Of a stretch of DNA of 64,000 bases, positions 18,370 to 26,851 are shown piece by piece; positions within the stretch are counted from its first letter, which is position 1; each line of letters starts with the position of its first letter. The stretch is taken from NCBI RefSeq assembly GCF_029222925.1, contig NZ_JARHUI010000003.1, positions 167,621 through 231,620 on the forward strand, read 5' to 3'. The notes under the pieces are model-generated. The model searched no databases. It was not told the origin of the DNA and was given only the letters and a program-made list of their open reading frames with translations. The DNA is from Algoriphagus sp. CAU 1675. Lineage in GTDB: Bacteria; Bacteroidota; Bacteroidia; Cytophagales; Cyclobacteriaceae. A program made the position numbers and the translations under genes.

Positions 18370-18810
18370 ATGAAACGATTTCTGATTTTGATTTCCCTGT
18401 TTGTACTGATGCTCATGGGAATTCCATTCAAACTCACTGCTCAGCAGATGACCAAGCAAGATTATTTAGAAAAAAGCCGCGACCAAAAAAAATCCGCTTG
18501 GGTGCTGCTGGGTGGAGGAGCTGTTTTACTAGGTGCCGGATTTATCGTTTCGATGTCAAATACCGGAGATGCTTTGGTGGGCATGTTAAGCGGTAAGGAT
18601 TATAATGGTTCCAATACCAACGGTAATATCCTAACCGTGGTAGGGGGCGCTGCAATGCTCGGCAGTATTCCGCTCTTTATAAGTTCAAAAAGTAACTCTG
18701 AAAAAGCGATTTTACTGAGCCTTCAAAATAAACCTTTAACAATGCCTAGGCCATATGCTCGATTGCCAAAGTCCTATCCGTCACTTTCTCTAAAAATTCC
18801 TTTGAATTGA
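18370..18810 (+). CDS. Short exported/membrane protein, tandem paralogue 1 of 3
   Basis: 146 residues. An N-terminal signal or anchor (about 1-24, ending KLTAQQ) is followed by MTKQDYLEKSRDQKKSA, then one glycine-rich hydrophobic helix (about 45-65), a short polar loop, a second helix (about 83-100) and a polar tail ending LPKSYPSLSLKIPLN. The DYLEKS..QKK and KSYPSLS..IPL blocks recur in the two genes that follow. I know the pattern only as an uncharacterised Bacteroidota family; no function can be assigned. It is the only copy with the NTGDALVGMLSGKDYNGSN insertion between the helices. Confidence 0.72.
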   Translation: MKRFLILISLFVLMLMGIPFKLTAQQMTKQDYLEKSRDQKKSAWVLLGGGAVLLGAGFIVSMSNTGDALVGMLSGKDYNGSNTNGNILTVVGGAAMLGSIPLFISSKSNSEKAILLSLQNKPLTMPRPYARLPKSYPSLSLKIPLN

Positions 18811-18893
18811 TGCAGAAGGTGCCAAGAAAAATAGGCTTGGTTCTCAATTAGTTTGGTCAATATTAATCTTGAAAAGTTTTAAAGGAGGTATTT

Positions 18894-19319
18894 ATGAAAC
18901 GAGTGGGATTTTGGCTTTTGCTCACATTAATGTTACAGTCAGCAGTTTTCAGCAAGTTATTCGCTCAGGAACTGAGTAAGGAGGATTACCTTGAAATGAG
19001 TCAGAAACAAAAAAAGTCCGGCATCACTCTTTTGCTTTTCGGATCCGCAATGGTTACAACAGGACTTATTATGATTGATGGCGACTTTATATGCATGGGA
19101 AATTGCAGTTCTAATGGCGTATCAGAAACAGGGGGAGTGTTATTGTTACTTGGTTCTGTCGGCATAATCAGCGGAATTCCAACACTGATCAAATCCTCTT
19201 CAAATTCCAAAAAGGCTGCTAGGCTTAGCCTTAAACATCAACCCATCAATTTTCCAAGAATTCCAAATCAGATTCCAAAGAGTTACCCATCTATTTCAGT
19301 GGGTATTCCTTTGGATTAA
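18894..19319 (+). CDS. Short exported/membrane protein, tandem paralogue 2 of 3
   Basis: 141 residues. It shares the layout of its neighbours: signal segment (to KLFAQE), LSKEDYLEMSQKQKKSG, two hydrophobic helices and a tail ending IPKSYPSISVGIPLD. It differs in having two cysteines in the loop between helices (ICMGNCSSNG), which could form a disulfide. An AGGAGG-like purine stretch precedes the ATG. The gap to paralogue 1 is 83 bp. Confidence 0.7.
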   Translation: MKRVGFWLLLTLMLQSAVFSKLFAQELSKEDYLEMSQKQKKSGITLLLFGSAMVTTGLIMIDGDFICMGNCSSNGVSETGGVLLLLGSVGIISGIPTLIKSSSNSKKAARLSLKHQPINFPRIPNQIPKSYPSISVGIPLD

Positions 19320-19406
19320 AGGCGATCGGGACTGGAGTTTTCATTATTCCAGGATTCAAAGTTTTTCTTTCATTAATTCTTAAAACATGATTTAACCGTA
19401 TTCATC

Positions 19407-19802
19407 ATGAAACGCTTAGCGATCCTGATTTTCCTGATTTCTACATTTTGCTCAGGAATAATCTATCAAACCATGGCCCAGGAAATGACCAAGCAAGATT
19501 ATCTTGAATTGAGTAGACAACAAAAGAATGTAGGGCTCATACTCTTAGGAGGAGGTGCAGCACTGGTGACGACCGGACTTCTAATTGTTTCCGGAGATTT
19601 AGATTCAACAATTGGAGGAGTCTGTTTTTATACAGGGAGTATTGCTGTAGTCTCTGGTTTGGTGACCTTGATACATGCCAATAATACCAAGATGAAGGCA
19701 AATAAATTGACTCTTTCAAATCACCCCCTTTATATTCTAGGTGCCACTAATGGAATCCAAAAATCGTATCCGGCACTTACCTTTAAAATTTCCTTGAATT
19801 GA
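19407..19802 (+). CDS. Short exported/membrane protein, tandem paralogue 3 of 3
   Basis: 131 residues, the shortest copy. Signal segment to TMAQE, then MTKQDYLELSRQQKNVG, two hydrophobic helices (about 48-65, 73-92) and a tail ending IQKSYPALTFKISLN. Its 5' flank is similar to that of paralogue 1. Sequence divergence among the three is large outside the shared end motifs, so the duplications are not recent. Confidence 0.7.
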   Translation: MKRLAILIFLISTFCSGIIYQTMAQEMTKQDYLELSRQQKNVGLILLGGGAALVTTGLLIVSGDLDSTIGGVCFYTGSIAVVSGLVTLIHANNTKMKANKLTLSNHPLYILGATNGIQKSYPALTFKISLN

Positions 19803-19810
19803 CAGAAAGG

Positions 19811-19880
19811 ATGCCGGAAAAAATTGCCTTGGGTCTCCTATGGGAAACCTGAGATCTTTTAGGTTTTGTTTTACCGGCAT
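19811..19880 (+). terminator. Possible long stem-loop after the paralogue cluster
   Basis: ATGCCGG (19811) pairs with CCGGCAT (19874-19880), and an inner AAACCT/AGGTTT stem lies inside. It could be a terminator or processing signal; the T run is inside the stem rather than after it, so confidence is low. Confidence 0.35.
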
Positions 19881-20049
19881 TCAACTTTCTGTTACCAAAA
19901 ATCCGATCTATCGTTGATGTAGATCTATAAATTTTTTTTAAAAAGGTTATTAAAATATTTTAATTTTTTCTCAATAAAACTTAAAACTATTTCAAAATCA
20001 AGTGGTTAAAAGTGCATTAATTCTTTATTTAACACTAAACCTACTTAAT

Positions 20050-21033
20050 ATGAAAAAGAGAATAAACCGATTACTGCCAGGAAGCTTTTTGATTGGTTTC
20101 CTGATTTTTTTTGGTTCCTGCACAGACATGGAACAGAGTCAGGTAACCCAGGATATGACCCTGAAGTCCATTCCTGAAGTTCTCAAAACCATGGAAAAAG
20201 GGGATGAGGGAGATTTGAATGCCAGAAAAAGTGCAGGAAATACTTATGCGACTTTTAATGCTGCTCTTGGAAGTTCGGGTCTGGCCTCAGTTTTTGCACA
20301 AAATGAACTCACTGTTTTTGCACCCAATGATGCTGCATTTGCAGAATTAGGATTGAATCCCGGAAATATCAGATCTCTGCCGAATTTGACGGAAATTCTC
20401 CTTTACCATGTAGTAGGAGGTACCGTACTTTCTACGGACCTGATGTCGGGATTTGTGCCAACCTTAAATGGTGCTGCCGTGCAAATTGATGTGATGACGG
20501 ATCCTATGGTCAATGATGCAAGTATCATCTTGGTAGATAAAATGGCCAGAAATGGAGTTATCCATGGAATTGATGCAGTATTGATGCCGCCGACTAAGAA
20601 TATTCTGGAATTAGTGGAAAGCAATGCGGATTTTTCGATTCTCAAAACAGCCATTGAAGCAGCAGGTGTAGGGGATATTTTGGCTAACACCGATGGATTG
20701 ACTGTTTTTGCACCAGATAATGATGCTTTTGTAGCGCTTCTAGGGGAATATGGATTCGCAGATTTGAATGAAGTTGTGGCTGCACTCGGGCAGGAAGGTC
20801 TTGTTCGAGTTTTGGCTTACCATGTTTTTGATGGAGGCAGGGTGTTTTCATCTGACCTATCAGATACCTCTATCGAGATGTTCTCTGGAGATCAATTGAC
20901 CATCGATACCTCTGGACCAAAATTGATTGATTTCTATGGACGGGAATCCATGATTTTGGATACAGACATTCAAGCAACTAATGGAGTGGTACACGTGATC
21001 AACCAAGTGGTACTTCCGGAAGTTTTGCCATAA
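20050..21033 (+). CDS. Lipoprotein with two fasciclin (FAS1) domains
   Basis: 327 residues from the ATG at 20050; an in-frame GTG at 20002 is less likely because the lipobox (FFGSC, Cys24) sits correctly only from the later start. Two FAS1 repeats follow: about 55-185 (TYATFNAALGSSGL, LTVFAPNDAAFAEL, LLYHVVGGTVLSTDL, GVIHGIDAVLMP) and about 190-325 (LTVFAPDNDAFVALL, VLAYHVFDGG, GVVHVINQVVLP). FAS1 domains mediate adhesion or carbohydrate/protein binding at the cell surface. A surface-attached adhesion or matrix protein is the natural reading. A strong terminator follows. Confidence 0.93.
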   Translation: MKKRINRLLPGSFLIGFLIFFGSCTDMEQSQVTQDMTLKSIPEVLKTMEKGDEGDLNARKSAGNTYATFNAALGSSGLASVFAQNELTVFAPNDAAFAELGLNPGNIRSLPNLTEILLYHVVGGTVLSTDLMSGFVPTLNGAAVQIDVMTDPMVNDASIILVDKMARNGVIHGIDAVLMPPTKNILELVESNADFSILKTAIEAAGVGDILANTDGLTVFAPDNDAFVALLGEYGFADLNEVVAALGQEGLVRVLAYHVFDGGRVFSSDLSDTSIEMFSGDQLTIDTSGPKLIDFYGRESMILDTDIQATNGVVHVINQVVLPEVLP

Positions 21034-21050
21034 ACAAAACCAACTTGTTC

Positions 21051-21083
21051 AAAGCCTTCCTGTAATGAGGAAGGCTTTTTTTT
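21051..21083 (+). terminator. Rho-independent terminator after the fasciclin gene
   Basis: AAAGCCTTCC (21051-21060) and GGAAGGCTTT (21069-21078) form a perfect 10-bp stem with an 8-nt loop, followed by further T residues. Confidence 0.88.
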
Positions 21084-21321
21084 ATACCAAAAATCAAAAA
21101 GCTTTTTTATCTCGGATCGGAATCCAAATCTCCTCCTGCAAATCAGGACCATTGTTCCTTTATTTTTCTCCCAAAACTTCAAAGCACGGCCCATGATCCA
21201 ATTCATATTCGGATCGGGGAAGCCAGGTGGGATCATTGATGAATTTTATTTGATTGTAAAATTGACAAAAAAGGGACCTGACATCGAACTTAAAATCTTC
21301 AACATACAAGCGACTACCTTC

Positions 21322-22509
21322 TTATCTTTTCATCACCGGCTGAATCCAAGCTTCCTCCATATCTCCCGGACGGTAGGGATTTTCCTTGGATTTAGAGGAA
21401 GTAACCTTGGCTCTGACATAGAGATCATCTTCCTCCAAGGTATAGGAGCCTTCAGTTCCCTGAATTTCACTGAGCAATATTCCCGCCTGCTCCGGATTGG
21501 ATTTTTTCGTTCCAAAAAAGCGTATGGTATAAGTCACCCCTTCCTCAGGCTTTACGGTTATCCTCAGACTCTTTCCGTTGAATTTCACCTGATGGATAAG
21601 AACGCCTGTACTGGAATAAAATTCCCCGGCTTCCATCGCCTCAATCAGGTCTTTAGGGCTGAGGGATTTGGACCAAACCTCCACCCAGCCTCTGCCCGGA
21701 TTGCTTTGTTTTCCTCCAAACACATGGTAATGATGTGCATCGTCCACGGCCAATCCATAGAGTAGGGGCTTCCCGGCTTGGAGATAAGATACCTGAACCC
21801 GATCCCATAGGGCTTCCATACTTGGGCGAAGGCTGTCTCCGTAATTGTGGACGTCGGGATGACCGTTGTAAACCTCAAAGAAACGTTCTCCATTCAAGCT
21901 CATCATATCTTCCGGAGTAATGGCCCAGACAAAATTCGGGTGATTGATATGCAAAAACATGGGGTGTCCTGTGGCTTCTCGTTGCTGTTTTACCAGGTCA
22001 AGATTTCTCTGCAAAACCTCAGAAACGGAATTTCCCGTTGCCGGCTCAATGTATTCCTGAATATTGGTCACATTCATATGTAGGGGTTTCTGCTCAAACT
22101 TGGCCGTGACTTCCTCTGAGGGGATTATGAGAAACTTCTCCTTTTCCTCAAAAAGGGAGCGGTATTCTTCCAGGGTTTTCAATCGCACATGAAGCCTTCC
22201 TGCTGAGTCGGTTTTAGACTCCACCCATTCTTTTCCATACTTGTTGAGGTAATTTTCATAGGCTTGTTCATGCATGGGTGACTTGGGAATGAGTTTCCAC
22301 TTTTCTCCTTCCTGCAGGGTATTATGATCGGAAAGCACGGCAAAATCGTAGCCTTGGGTCTTGTACCAATCCATAATCATTTCCGGGTAATCGTCCCCGT
22401 CGCTCCAATAGGAATGAGTGTGGAGATTTCCTTTGTACCATTCCTTATGGGTGGAGCAGGAGAGAAGGCCAAGAAGAAGAAAGCTAAGGATGGAGAGAGC
22501 GTATTTCAT
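21322..22509 (-). CDS. Lipoprotein PHP-domain phosphoesterase-like protein (CehA/McbA type)
   Basis: 395 residues. The lipobox LGLLSC gives acylated Cys18. Directly after it comes the PHP metal motif GNLHTHSYWSDG (H30, H32) and VLSDHNTL (D61, H62), then MFLHINHPN, VEVYNGH-like and VDDAHHY segments that supply the remaining metal ligands. The C-terminal about 100 residues form a beta-sandwich. PHP domains of this group hydrolyse phosphoesters or carbamate/phosphonate-type bonds. A surface or periplasmic metallo-hydrolase is likely; substrate unknown. About 290 bp separate it from the convergent fasciclin gene. Confidence 0.83.
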   Translation of the reverse strand: MKYALSILSFLLLGLLSCSTHKEWYKGNLHTHSYWSDGDDYPEMIMDWYKTQGYDFAVLSDHNTLQEGEKWKLIPKSPMHEQAYENYLNKYGKEWVESKTDSAGRLHVRLKTLEEYRSLFEEKEKFLIIPSEEVTAKFEQKPLHMNVTNIQEYIEPATGNSVSEVLQRNLDLVKQQREATGHPMFLHINHPNFVWAITPEDMMSLNGERFFEVYNGHPDVHNYGDSLRPSMEALWDRVQVSYLQAGKPLLYGLAVDDAHHYHVFGGKQSNPGRGWVEVWSKSLSPKDLIEAMEAGEFYSSTGVLIHQVKFNGKSLRITVKPEEGVTYTIRFFGTKKSNPEQAGILLSEIQGTEGSYTLEEDDLYVRAKVTSSKSKENPYRPGDMEEAWIQPVMKR

Positions 22510-22760
22510 TGGATCAGGTTTTTTGGGGTGAATTAGGTTTTTAAACCTTTGAATTCAAGTGCTTGGTCTTATAGGTCCTTTCCTGAAAGTAAGAAAAATT
22601 TATAGGTTAAATCGAGTCTTTATCATTTTCCTAAAGTTCAATCAAAAGGTTTCTTTATATGATCTTTTGGCTTGACCACCCGCGGCCAATTCAGCCCACC
22701 GCGCAGGCAAAGACGATGATATTGGGAAAATATTCAAGTGAAATTTTTGTTTTCCAGACA

Positions 22761-22886
22761 GGTTGCTAAGGAAATTAAGGTTTGATTTTTATTTAACGTT
22801 CTTTTGGCTTGACCCAAAAGAACCAAAAGGTCAAGACGCAGCCAAGCTTCCACGCGCAAACCCTACCCACACCCCGCTGCTGCGTC
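22761..22886 (+). repeat. REP-like core, copy 1
   Basis: It contains GTTCTTTTGG, a 6-nt loop CTTGAC, then CCAAAAGAAC: a perfect 10-bp hairpin. An alternative stem pairs CTTGACC with the following GGTCAAG, so two exclusive folds exist. The 3' part (CCACGCGCAAACCCTACC, GCTGCTGCG) is GC-rich and unlike the AT-rich 5' part. Confidence 0.85.
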
Positions 22887-22970
22887 CACCCACCGCACCT
22901 GTCTATACTTTAGGGGGAGAATGATTTAGAATTGTGTAGAGTTGGCCCTTCGCGGTCAATTTCTGGGACT

Positions 22971-22993
22971 GGGTGTAGTTTGCAACTACACCC
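22971..22993. repeat. REP hairpin on the downstream side of the transposase remnant
   Basis: GGGTGTAGTT and AACTACACCC form a perfect 10-bp stem with loop TGC, 40 bp past the stop codon of the RayT remnant. Confidence 0.8.
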
Positions 22994-23033
22994 AACTATT
23001 CTGACCAATTTGTAATTGGAAAACCAACCTAAA

Positions 23034-23339
23034 TCACCAGTAATCCACGTCTATCAGGCCTCGAAGTCCAAAATAATTTCTGGCACTGGAATATAAATAA
23101 TCTTCTTCCTTTTCCACCAACCCTGCTCTTACGGGGTTTTCATGAATATATTTCATCCGGCCTTCAATCATTTCAGGCCTGTATAGTTCAATTGCATGAT
23201 TTTCATGCGTCCAAAACTGTAAATCACCTGAGCGTTTATTGAATTCGGCATGGTATTCAAAAATCATCTTCAGCCATTCCCTGCGGCTTTCCTGTGGGAT
23301 AAGCTTCTCCCATAAAATCATGTTTTCCGAAAGCAGCAA
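23034..23339 (-). pseudogene. REP-associated tyrosine transposase (RayT), C-terminal remnant
   Basis: 101 residues beginning at an internal Met. The stretch ESRREWLKMIFEYH, FWTHENHAIELYRPEMI, KYIHENPVRAGLVEKEEDYL and YSSARNYFG is the C-terminal half of the Bacteroidota RayT/TnpREP family (Y1 transposase, IS200-like), which normally runs about 180-200 residues. The HUH metal motif and the segment before it are missing, so the product cannot be an active transposase. The frame continues upstream without an ATG into the flanking hairpin and repeat DNA. RayT proteins mobilise short palindromic REP elements; here the remnant lies between two matching hairpins inside a large repeat field. Confidence 0.88.
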
Positions 23340-23362
23340 ATTACAAATTTGTTCGAATAGAA

Positions 23363-23385
23363 AGGTGTAGTTGAAAACTACACCT
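23363..23385. repeat. REP hairpin on the upstream side of the transposase remnant
   Basis: AGGTGTAGTT and AACTACACCT form a perfect 10-bp stem with loop GAA. Nine of ten stem bases match the hairpin at 22971-22993. It lies 24 bp ahead of the remnant's first Met. Confidence 0.8.
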
Positions 23386-23547
23386 AGTCCTAACCATATT
23401 CCTTCTATTCCCAGAGGAGTAGAATGATTTAGAATTGTGTAGAGTTGGCCCTTCGCGGTTAATTTCCACTGGAAATTGTCTGATCGCTCAGTCCCTATTT
23501 GGCTTCAAAAAGGGACAAGTCATATTAGGACTGATGTTTTCCAGAAA

Positions 23548-23673
23548 GGTTGCTAAGGAAATTAAGGTTTGATTTTTATTTAACGTTCTTTTGGCTTGAC
23601 CCAAAAGAACCAAAAGGTCAAGACGCAGCCAAGCTTCCACGCGCAAACCCTACCCACACCCCGCTGCTGCGTC
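23548..23673 (+). repeat. REP-like core, copy 2
   Basis: Same 126-bp core with both alternative hairpins; lies inside duplication unit 1. Confidence 0.85.
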
Positions 23674-23753
23674 CTCCCACCGCACCCCTCCGAACCATGC
23701 TTTGGGTGGTTAAGTAGGAAATTGTGTAGAGTAGAGCTTGTTGTAATTGTAGG

Positions 23754-23958
23754 GAAGGCCCTTCGGGATTTTCGGTTTTTTCGAGCTTCGGAAAGCCGTT
23801 AAGAAAATGGCTTAGCGCCGAGCTTGTCTCGGTGATCCAGCCATTTTTAGGTTTGGAGAAGGAGAAAAAATCCATCCTAAACGAAAGTCTGTGAACATCT
23901 AAAATCAATCAGGATGGAAGAAAAGACCGGGGCCGAAAGCTTTTCCTACGCGCATCCC
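23754..23958 (+). repeat. Module-3 repeat, copy 1
   Basis: About 205 bp from GAAGGCCCTTCGGGATT to CGCGCATCCC, found again at 25014-25217 and 26546-26750. This copy differs in the middle (AACGAAAGTCTGTGAACATC in place of AACGAAAAACAGGGATTTAG). Confidence 0.8.
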
Positions 23959-23971
23959 GGCCCTTCGCGGT

Positions 23972-23990
23972 CAATTTCCACTGGAAATTG
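23972..23990. repeat. Palindrome CAATTTCCA-C-TGGAAATTG (module 2)
   Basis: Perfect 9-bp arms about one central base. The same 19-mer recurs at 26262, 26764 and 27048, with one-base variants at 23460 and 25231. It follows CCCTTCGCGGT each time. Confidence 0.8.
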
Positions 23991-24059
23991 TCTGATCGCT
24001 CAGTCCCTATTTGGCTTCAAAAAGGGACAAGTCATATAAGGACTGATGTTTTCCAGATA

Positions 24060-24113
24060 GGTTACTAAGGAAATTAAGGTTTGATTTTTATTTAACGTTC
24101 TTTTGGCTTGACC
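24060..24113 (+). repeat. Partial REP-like core
   Basis: Only the first 54 bp of the core remain; it breaks off at GGCTTGACC, in the middle of the hairpin, and continues into unrelated TAGGACCGAGCG. The twin in duplication unit 2 is at 25319-25372. Confidence 0.8.
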
Positions 24114-24128
24114 TAGGACCGAGCGTAA

Positions 24129-24151
24129 AAAAATGTCCACTGGACATTTTT
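24129..24151. repeat. Palindrome ahead of the first acetyltransferase gene
   Basis: AAAAATGTCCA and TGGACATTTTT are perfect 11-bp arms about one central base, 92 bp upstream of the ATG. It shares the CCACTGG centre with the module-2 palindrome. Confidence 0.75.
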
Positions 24152-24243
24152 AGCGAGGAGCCCGGAGCAGGGAAGGCCGGGCAATGGCAAAAGGCAACAT
24201 GTACTATATTTGGAGTTAAATCTAAACACCCATTCCCAATTCC

Positions 24244-24693
24244 ATGAATATCACCCATACAGTCAAAGGCTTTTATGAACTCTCCCAGGATGAATTGTAC
24301 GACTTGCTTCGATTAAGAAGTGAAGTGTTTGTGGTGGAGCAAAACTGTGTCTTTCTGGATCAGGACAACAAGGATCAAAAATGCCACCATCTGCTTTTGT
24401 ATCAGGAGGGGCAGTTGGTTGGCTATTGCCGGATCGTTCCTGCGGGAATATCCTATGAGGAAGTAGCCATTGGACGGGTGGTAACTGCCCCTAGTGCCAG
24501 AGGAAAAGGGTTTGGAAGAAAAGTCATGGAACTAGGGATTGAAGCCTGTCAGAATCTTTATGGACCCTGTGACATCCGTTTAGGCGCTCAAACCTACGCC
24601 TTGGGTTTTTATGAATCCCTGGGTTTCCAGACCGAAGGGGAGGTGTATGATGAAGATGGGATTGAGCATATTGAGATGGTGAGGAAGGGTTGA
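24244..24693 (+). CDS. GNAT acetyltransferase, ElaA type (copy 1)
   Basis: 149 residues, the normal length of ElaA-like GNAT proteins. LRLRSEVFVVEQNC near 22-35 is the ElaA signature; the acetyl-CoA loop is TAPSARGKGFGRKVM (about 82-96, RGKGFG being the R-x-x-G-x-G/A motif), and LGFYESLGF (about 121-129) is motif B. It transfers an acetyl group from acetyl-CoA to an unknown acceptor. It lies alone in the repeat field, is present in two copies and differs from the second at four residues. Confidence 0.9.
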   Translation: MNITHTVKGFYELSQDELYDLLRLRSEVFVVEQNCVFLDQDNKDQKCHHLLLYQEGQLVGYCRIVPAGISYEEVAIGRVVTAPSARGKGFGRKVMELGIEACQNLYGPCDIRLGAQTYALGFYESLGFQTEGEVYDEDGIEHIEMVRKG

Positions 24694-24807
24694 AGGTTCT
24701 AAATGTGGGTGAGGGGTCAATGGCCTCTATTTTTTTCACCAATCGGGACGGTTCCTATTTGGCTTCAAAAAGGGACAAGTCATATTAGGACTGATGTTTT
24801 CCAGAAA

Positions 24808-24933
24808 GGTTGCTAAGGAAATTAAGGTTTGATTTTTATTTAACGTTCTTTTGGCTTGACCCAAAAGAACCAAAAGGTCAAGACGCAGCCAAGCTTCCAC
24901 GCGCAAACCCTACCCACACCCCGCTGCTGCGTC
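24808..24933 (+). repeat. REP-like core, copy 3
   Basis: Core inside duplication unit 2, at the position matching copy 2. Confidence 0.85.
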
Positions 24934-25013
24934 CTCTCACCGCACCCCTCCGAACCATGCTTTGGGTGGTTAAGTAGGAAATTGTGTAGAGTAGAGCTTG
25001 TTGTAATTGTAGG

Positions 25014-25217
25014 GAAGGCCCTTCGGGATTTTCGGTTTTTTCGATTTCGAAAAGCCGTAAGAAAATGGCTTAGCGCCGAGCTTGCCTCGGTGATCCAGCC
25101 ATTTTTAGGCTTGGAGAAGGAGAAAAAATCCATCCTCAACGAAAAACAGGGATTTAGGATTATCCTTGCAGGATGGAAGAAAAGACCGGGGCCGAAAGCT
25201 TTTCCTACGCGCATCCC
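25014..25217 (+). repeat. Module-3 repeat, copy 2
   Basis: One base shorter than copy 1 near AAAAGCCGTAAG, and carrying the AACGAAAAACAGGGATTTAG variant shared with copy 3. Confidence 0.8.
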
Positions 25218-25387
25218 GGCCCTTCGCGGTCAATTTCCACCGGAAATTGTCTGATCGCTCAGTCCCTATTTGGCTTCAAAAAGGGACAAGTCATATAAGG
25301 ACTGATGTTTTCCAGATAGGTTACTAAGGAAATTAAGGTTTGATTTTTATTTCCTGTTCTTTTGGCTTGACCTAGGACCGAGCGTAA

Positions 25388-25410
25388 AAAAATGTCCACT
25401 GGACATTTTT
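25388..25410. repeat. Palindrome ahead of the second acetyltransferase gene
   Basis: Identical to the element at 24129-24151, 92 bp upstream of the second ATG. Confidence 0.75.
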
Positions 25411-25502
25411 AGCGAGGAGCCCGGAGCAGGGAAGGCCGGGCAATGGCAAAAGGCAACATGTACTATATTTGGAGTTAAATCTAAACACCCATTCCCAATT
25501 CC

Positions 25503-25952
25503 ATGAATATCACCCATACAGTCAAAGGCTTTTATGAACTCTCCCAGGATGAATTGTACGACTTGCTTCGATTAAGAAGCGAAGTGTTTGTGGTGGAACA
25601 AAACTGTGTCTTCCTGGATCAGGACAACAAGGATCAAAAATGCCATCATCTGCTTTTGTATCAGGAGGGGCAGTTGGTTGGTTATTGCCGGATCGTTCCT
25701 GCGGGAGTATCCTATGAGGAAGTAGCCATTGGACGGGTGGTAACTGCCCCAAGTGCCAGAGGAAAAGGGTACGGAAGAAAAGTCATGGAATTAGGGATTG
25801 AAGCTTGTCAGAATCTCTATGGATCCTGCGACATCCGTTTAGGTGCTCAAACCTACGCCTTGGGCTTTTACGAATCCCTGGGTTTCAAGACCGAAGGGGA
25901 GGTGTATGATGAAGATGGGATTGAGCATATTGAGATGGTTAGGAAGGGTTGA
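25503..25952 (+). CDS. GNAT acetyltransferase, ElaA type (copy 2)
   Basis: 149 residues, 145 identical to copy 1. The four changes are Ile to Val in AGxSYEE, Phe to Tyr in the acetyl-CoA loop (GKGYGRK), Pro to Ser in YGxCD and Gln to Lys in GFxTE. All are conservative or at surface-like positions and no frame is broken, so both copies should be functional. Many of the nucleotide differences are at third positions, which hints at purifying selection since duplication. Confidence 0.9.
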   Translation: MNITHTVKGFYELSQDELYDLLRLRSEVFVVEQNCVFLDQDNKDQKCHHLLLYQEGQLVGYCRIVPAGVSYEEVAIGRVVTAPSARGKGYGRKVMELGIEACQNLYGSCDIRLGAQTYALGFYESLGFKTEGEVYDEDGIEHIEMVRKG

Positions 25953-26065
25953 AGGTTCTAAATGTGGGTGAGGGGTCAATGGTCTCTATTTTTTTCACCA
26001 ATCGGGACGGTTCCTATTTGGCTTCAAAAAGGAAAAGTCAAATAAGGACTGTTGGTTTCCTGATA

Positions 26066-26191
26066 GGTTGCTAAGGAAATTAAGGTTTGATTTTTATTTA
26101 ACGTTCTTTTGGCTTGACCCAAAAGAACCAAAAGGTCAAGACGCAGCCAAGCTTCCACGCGCAAACCCTACCCACACCCCGCTGCTGCGTC
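26066..26191 (+). repeat. REP-like core, copy 4
   Basis: Core immediately after duplication unit 2; the 3' flank (CACCTGTCTTTACTATAGGGG) matches that of copies 1 and 6. Confidence 0.85.
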
Positions 26192-26349
26192 CACCCACCG
26201 CACCTGTCTTTACTATAGGGGTAGAATGATTTAGAATTGTGTAGAGTTGGCCCTTCGCGGTCAATTTCCACTGGAAATTGTCTGATCGCTCAGTCCCTAT
26301 TTGGCTTCAAAAAGGAACAAGTCAAATAAGGACTGATGTTTTCCTGATA

Positions 26350-26475
26350 GGTTGCTAAGGAAATTAAGGTTTGATTTTTATTTAACGTTCTTTTGGCTTG
26401 ACCCAAAAGAACCAAAAGGTCAAGACGCAGCCAAGCTTCCACGCGCAAACCCTACCCACACCCCGCTGCTGCGTC
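26350..26475 (+). repeat. REP-like core, copy 5
   Basis: Followed by AGCCCACCGCGCAGGCAAAGACGA, the sequence that precedes copy 1 at 22688-22711, so modules have been reshuffled. Confidence 0.85.
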
Positions 26476-26545
26476 AGCCCACCGCGCAGGCAAAGACGAT
26501 GATATTGGGAAAATATTCAAGTGAAATTTTTGTTTTCCGTTTAAA

Positions 26546-26750
26546 GAAGGCCCTTCGGGATTTTCGGTTTTTTCGATTTCGAAAAGCCGTTAAGAAAATG
26601 GCTTAGCGCCGAGCTTGCCTCGGTGATCCAGCCATTTTTAGGCATTGAGAAGGAGAAAAAATCCATCCTCAACGAAAAACAGGGATTTAGGATTATCCTT
26701 GCAGGATGGAAGAAAAGACCGGGGCCAAAAGCTTTTCCTATGCGCATCCC
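26546..26750 (+). repeat. Module-3 repeat, copy 3
   Basis: Joined directly to TTTTTGTTTTCCGTTTAA rather than to the flank seen in copies 1 and 2. Confidence 0.8.
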
Positions 26751-26851
26751 TGCCCTTCGCGGTCAATTTCCACTGGAAATTGTCTGATCGCTCAGTCCCT
26801 ATTTGGCTTCAAAAAGGAACAAGTCAAATAAGGACTGATGTTTTCCAGATA

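Larger units (their letters stand above)
23494..24753 (+). repeat. Tandem duplication, unit 1 (about 1.26 kb)
   Basis: Head-to-tail copy of the segment at 24754-26012. Each unit starts at CCTATTTGGCTTCAAAAAGG, then carries a REP-like core, a module-3 block, a palindrome and an ElaA-type gene. The same boundary sequence recurs at 26013, as expected if the duplication arose by recombination between dispersed repeats. Confidence 0.9.
24754..26012 (+). repeat. Tandem duplication, unit 2
   Basis: Second copy of the 1.26-kb segment. Differences from unit 1 are scattered substitutions, a few single-base indels and the short divergent block in module 3, so the duplication is recent but not brand new. 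Confidence 0.9.

Noticed and set aside
21193..21765. A 190-codon plus-strand frame over the PHP lipoprotein gene
   Set aside because: Overlaps the well-supported minus-strand PHP protein; no motif or ribosome site.
23596..23908. Short frames in the repeat mosaic beginning MTQKNQKVKTQPS or running opposite
   Set aside because: They recur at each repeat copy because the repeat itself happens to be open. They lack ribosome sites and end at module borders.
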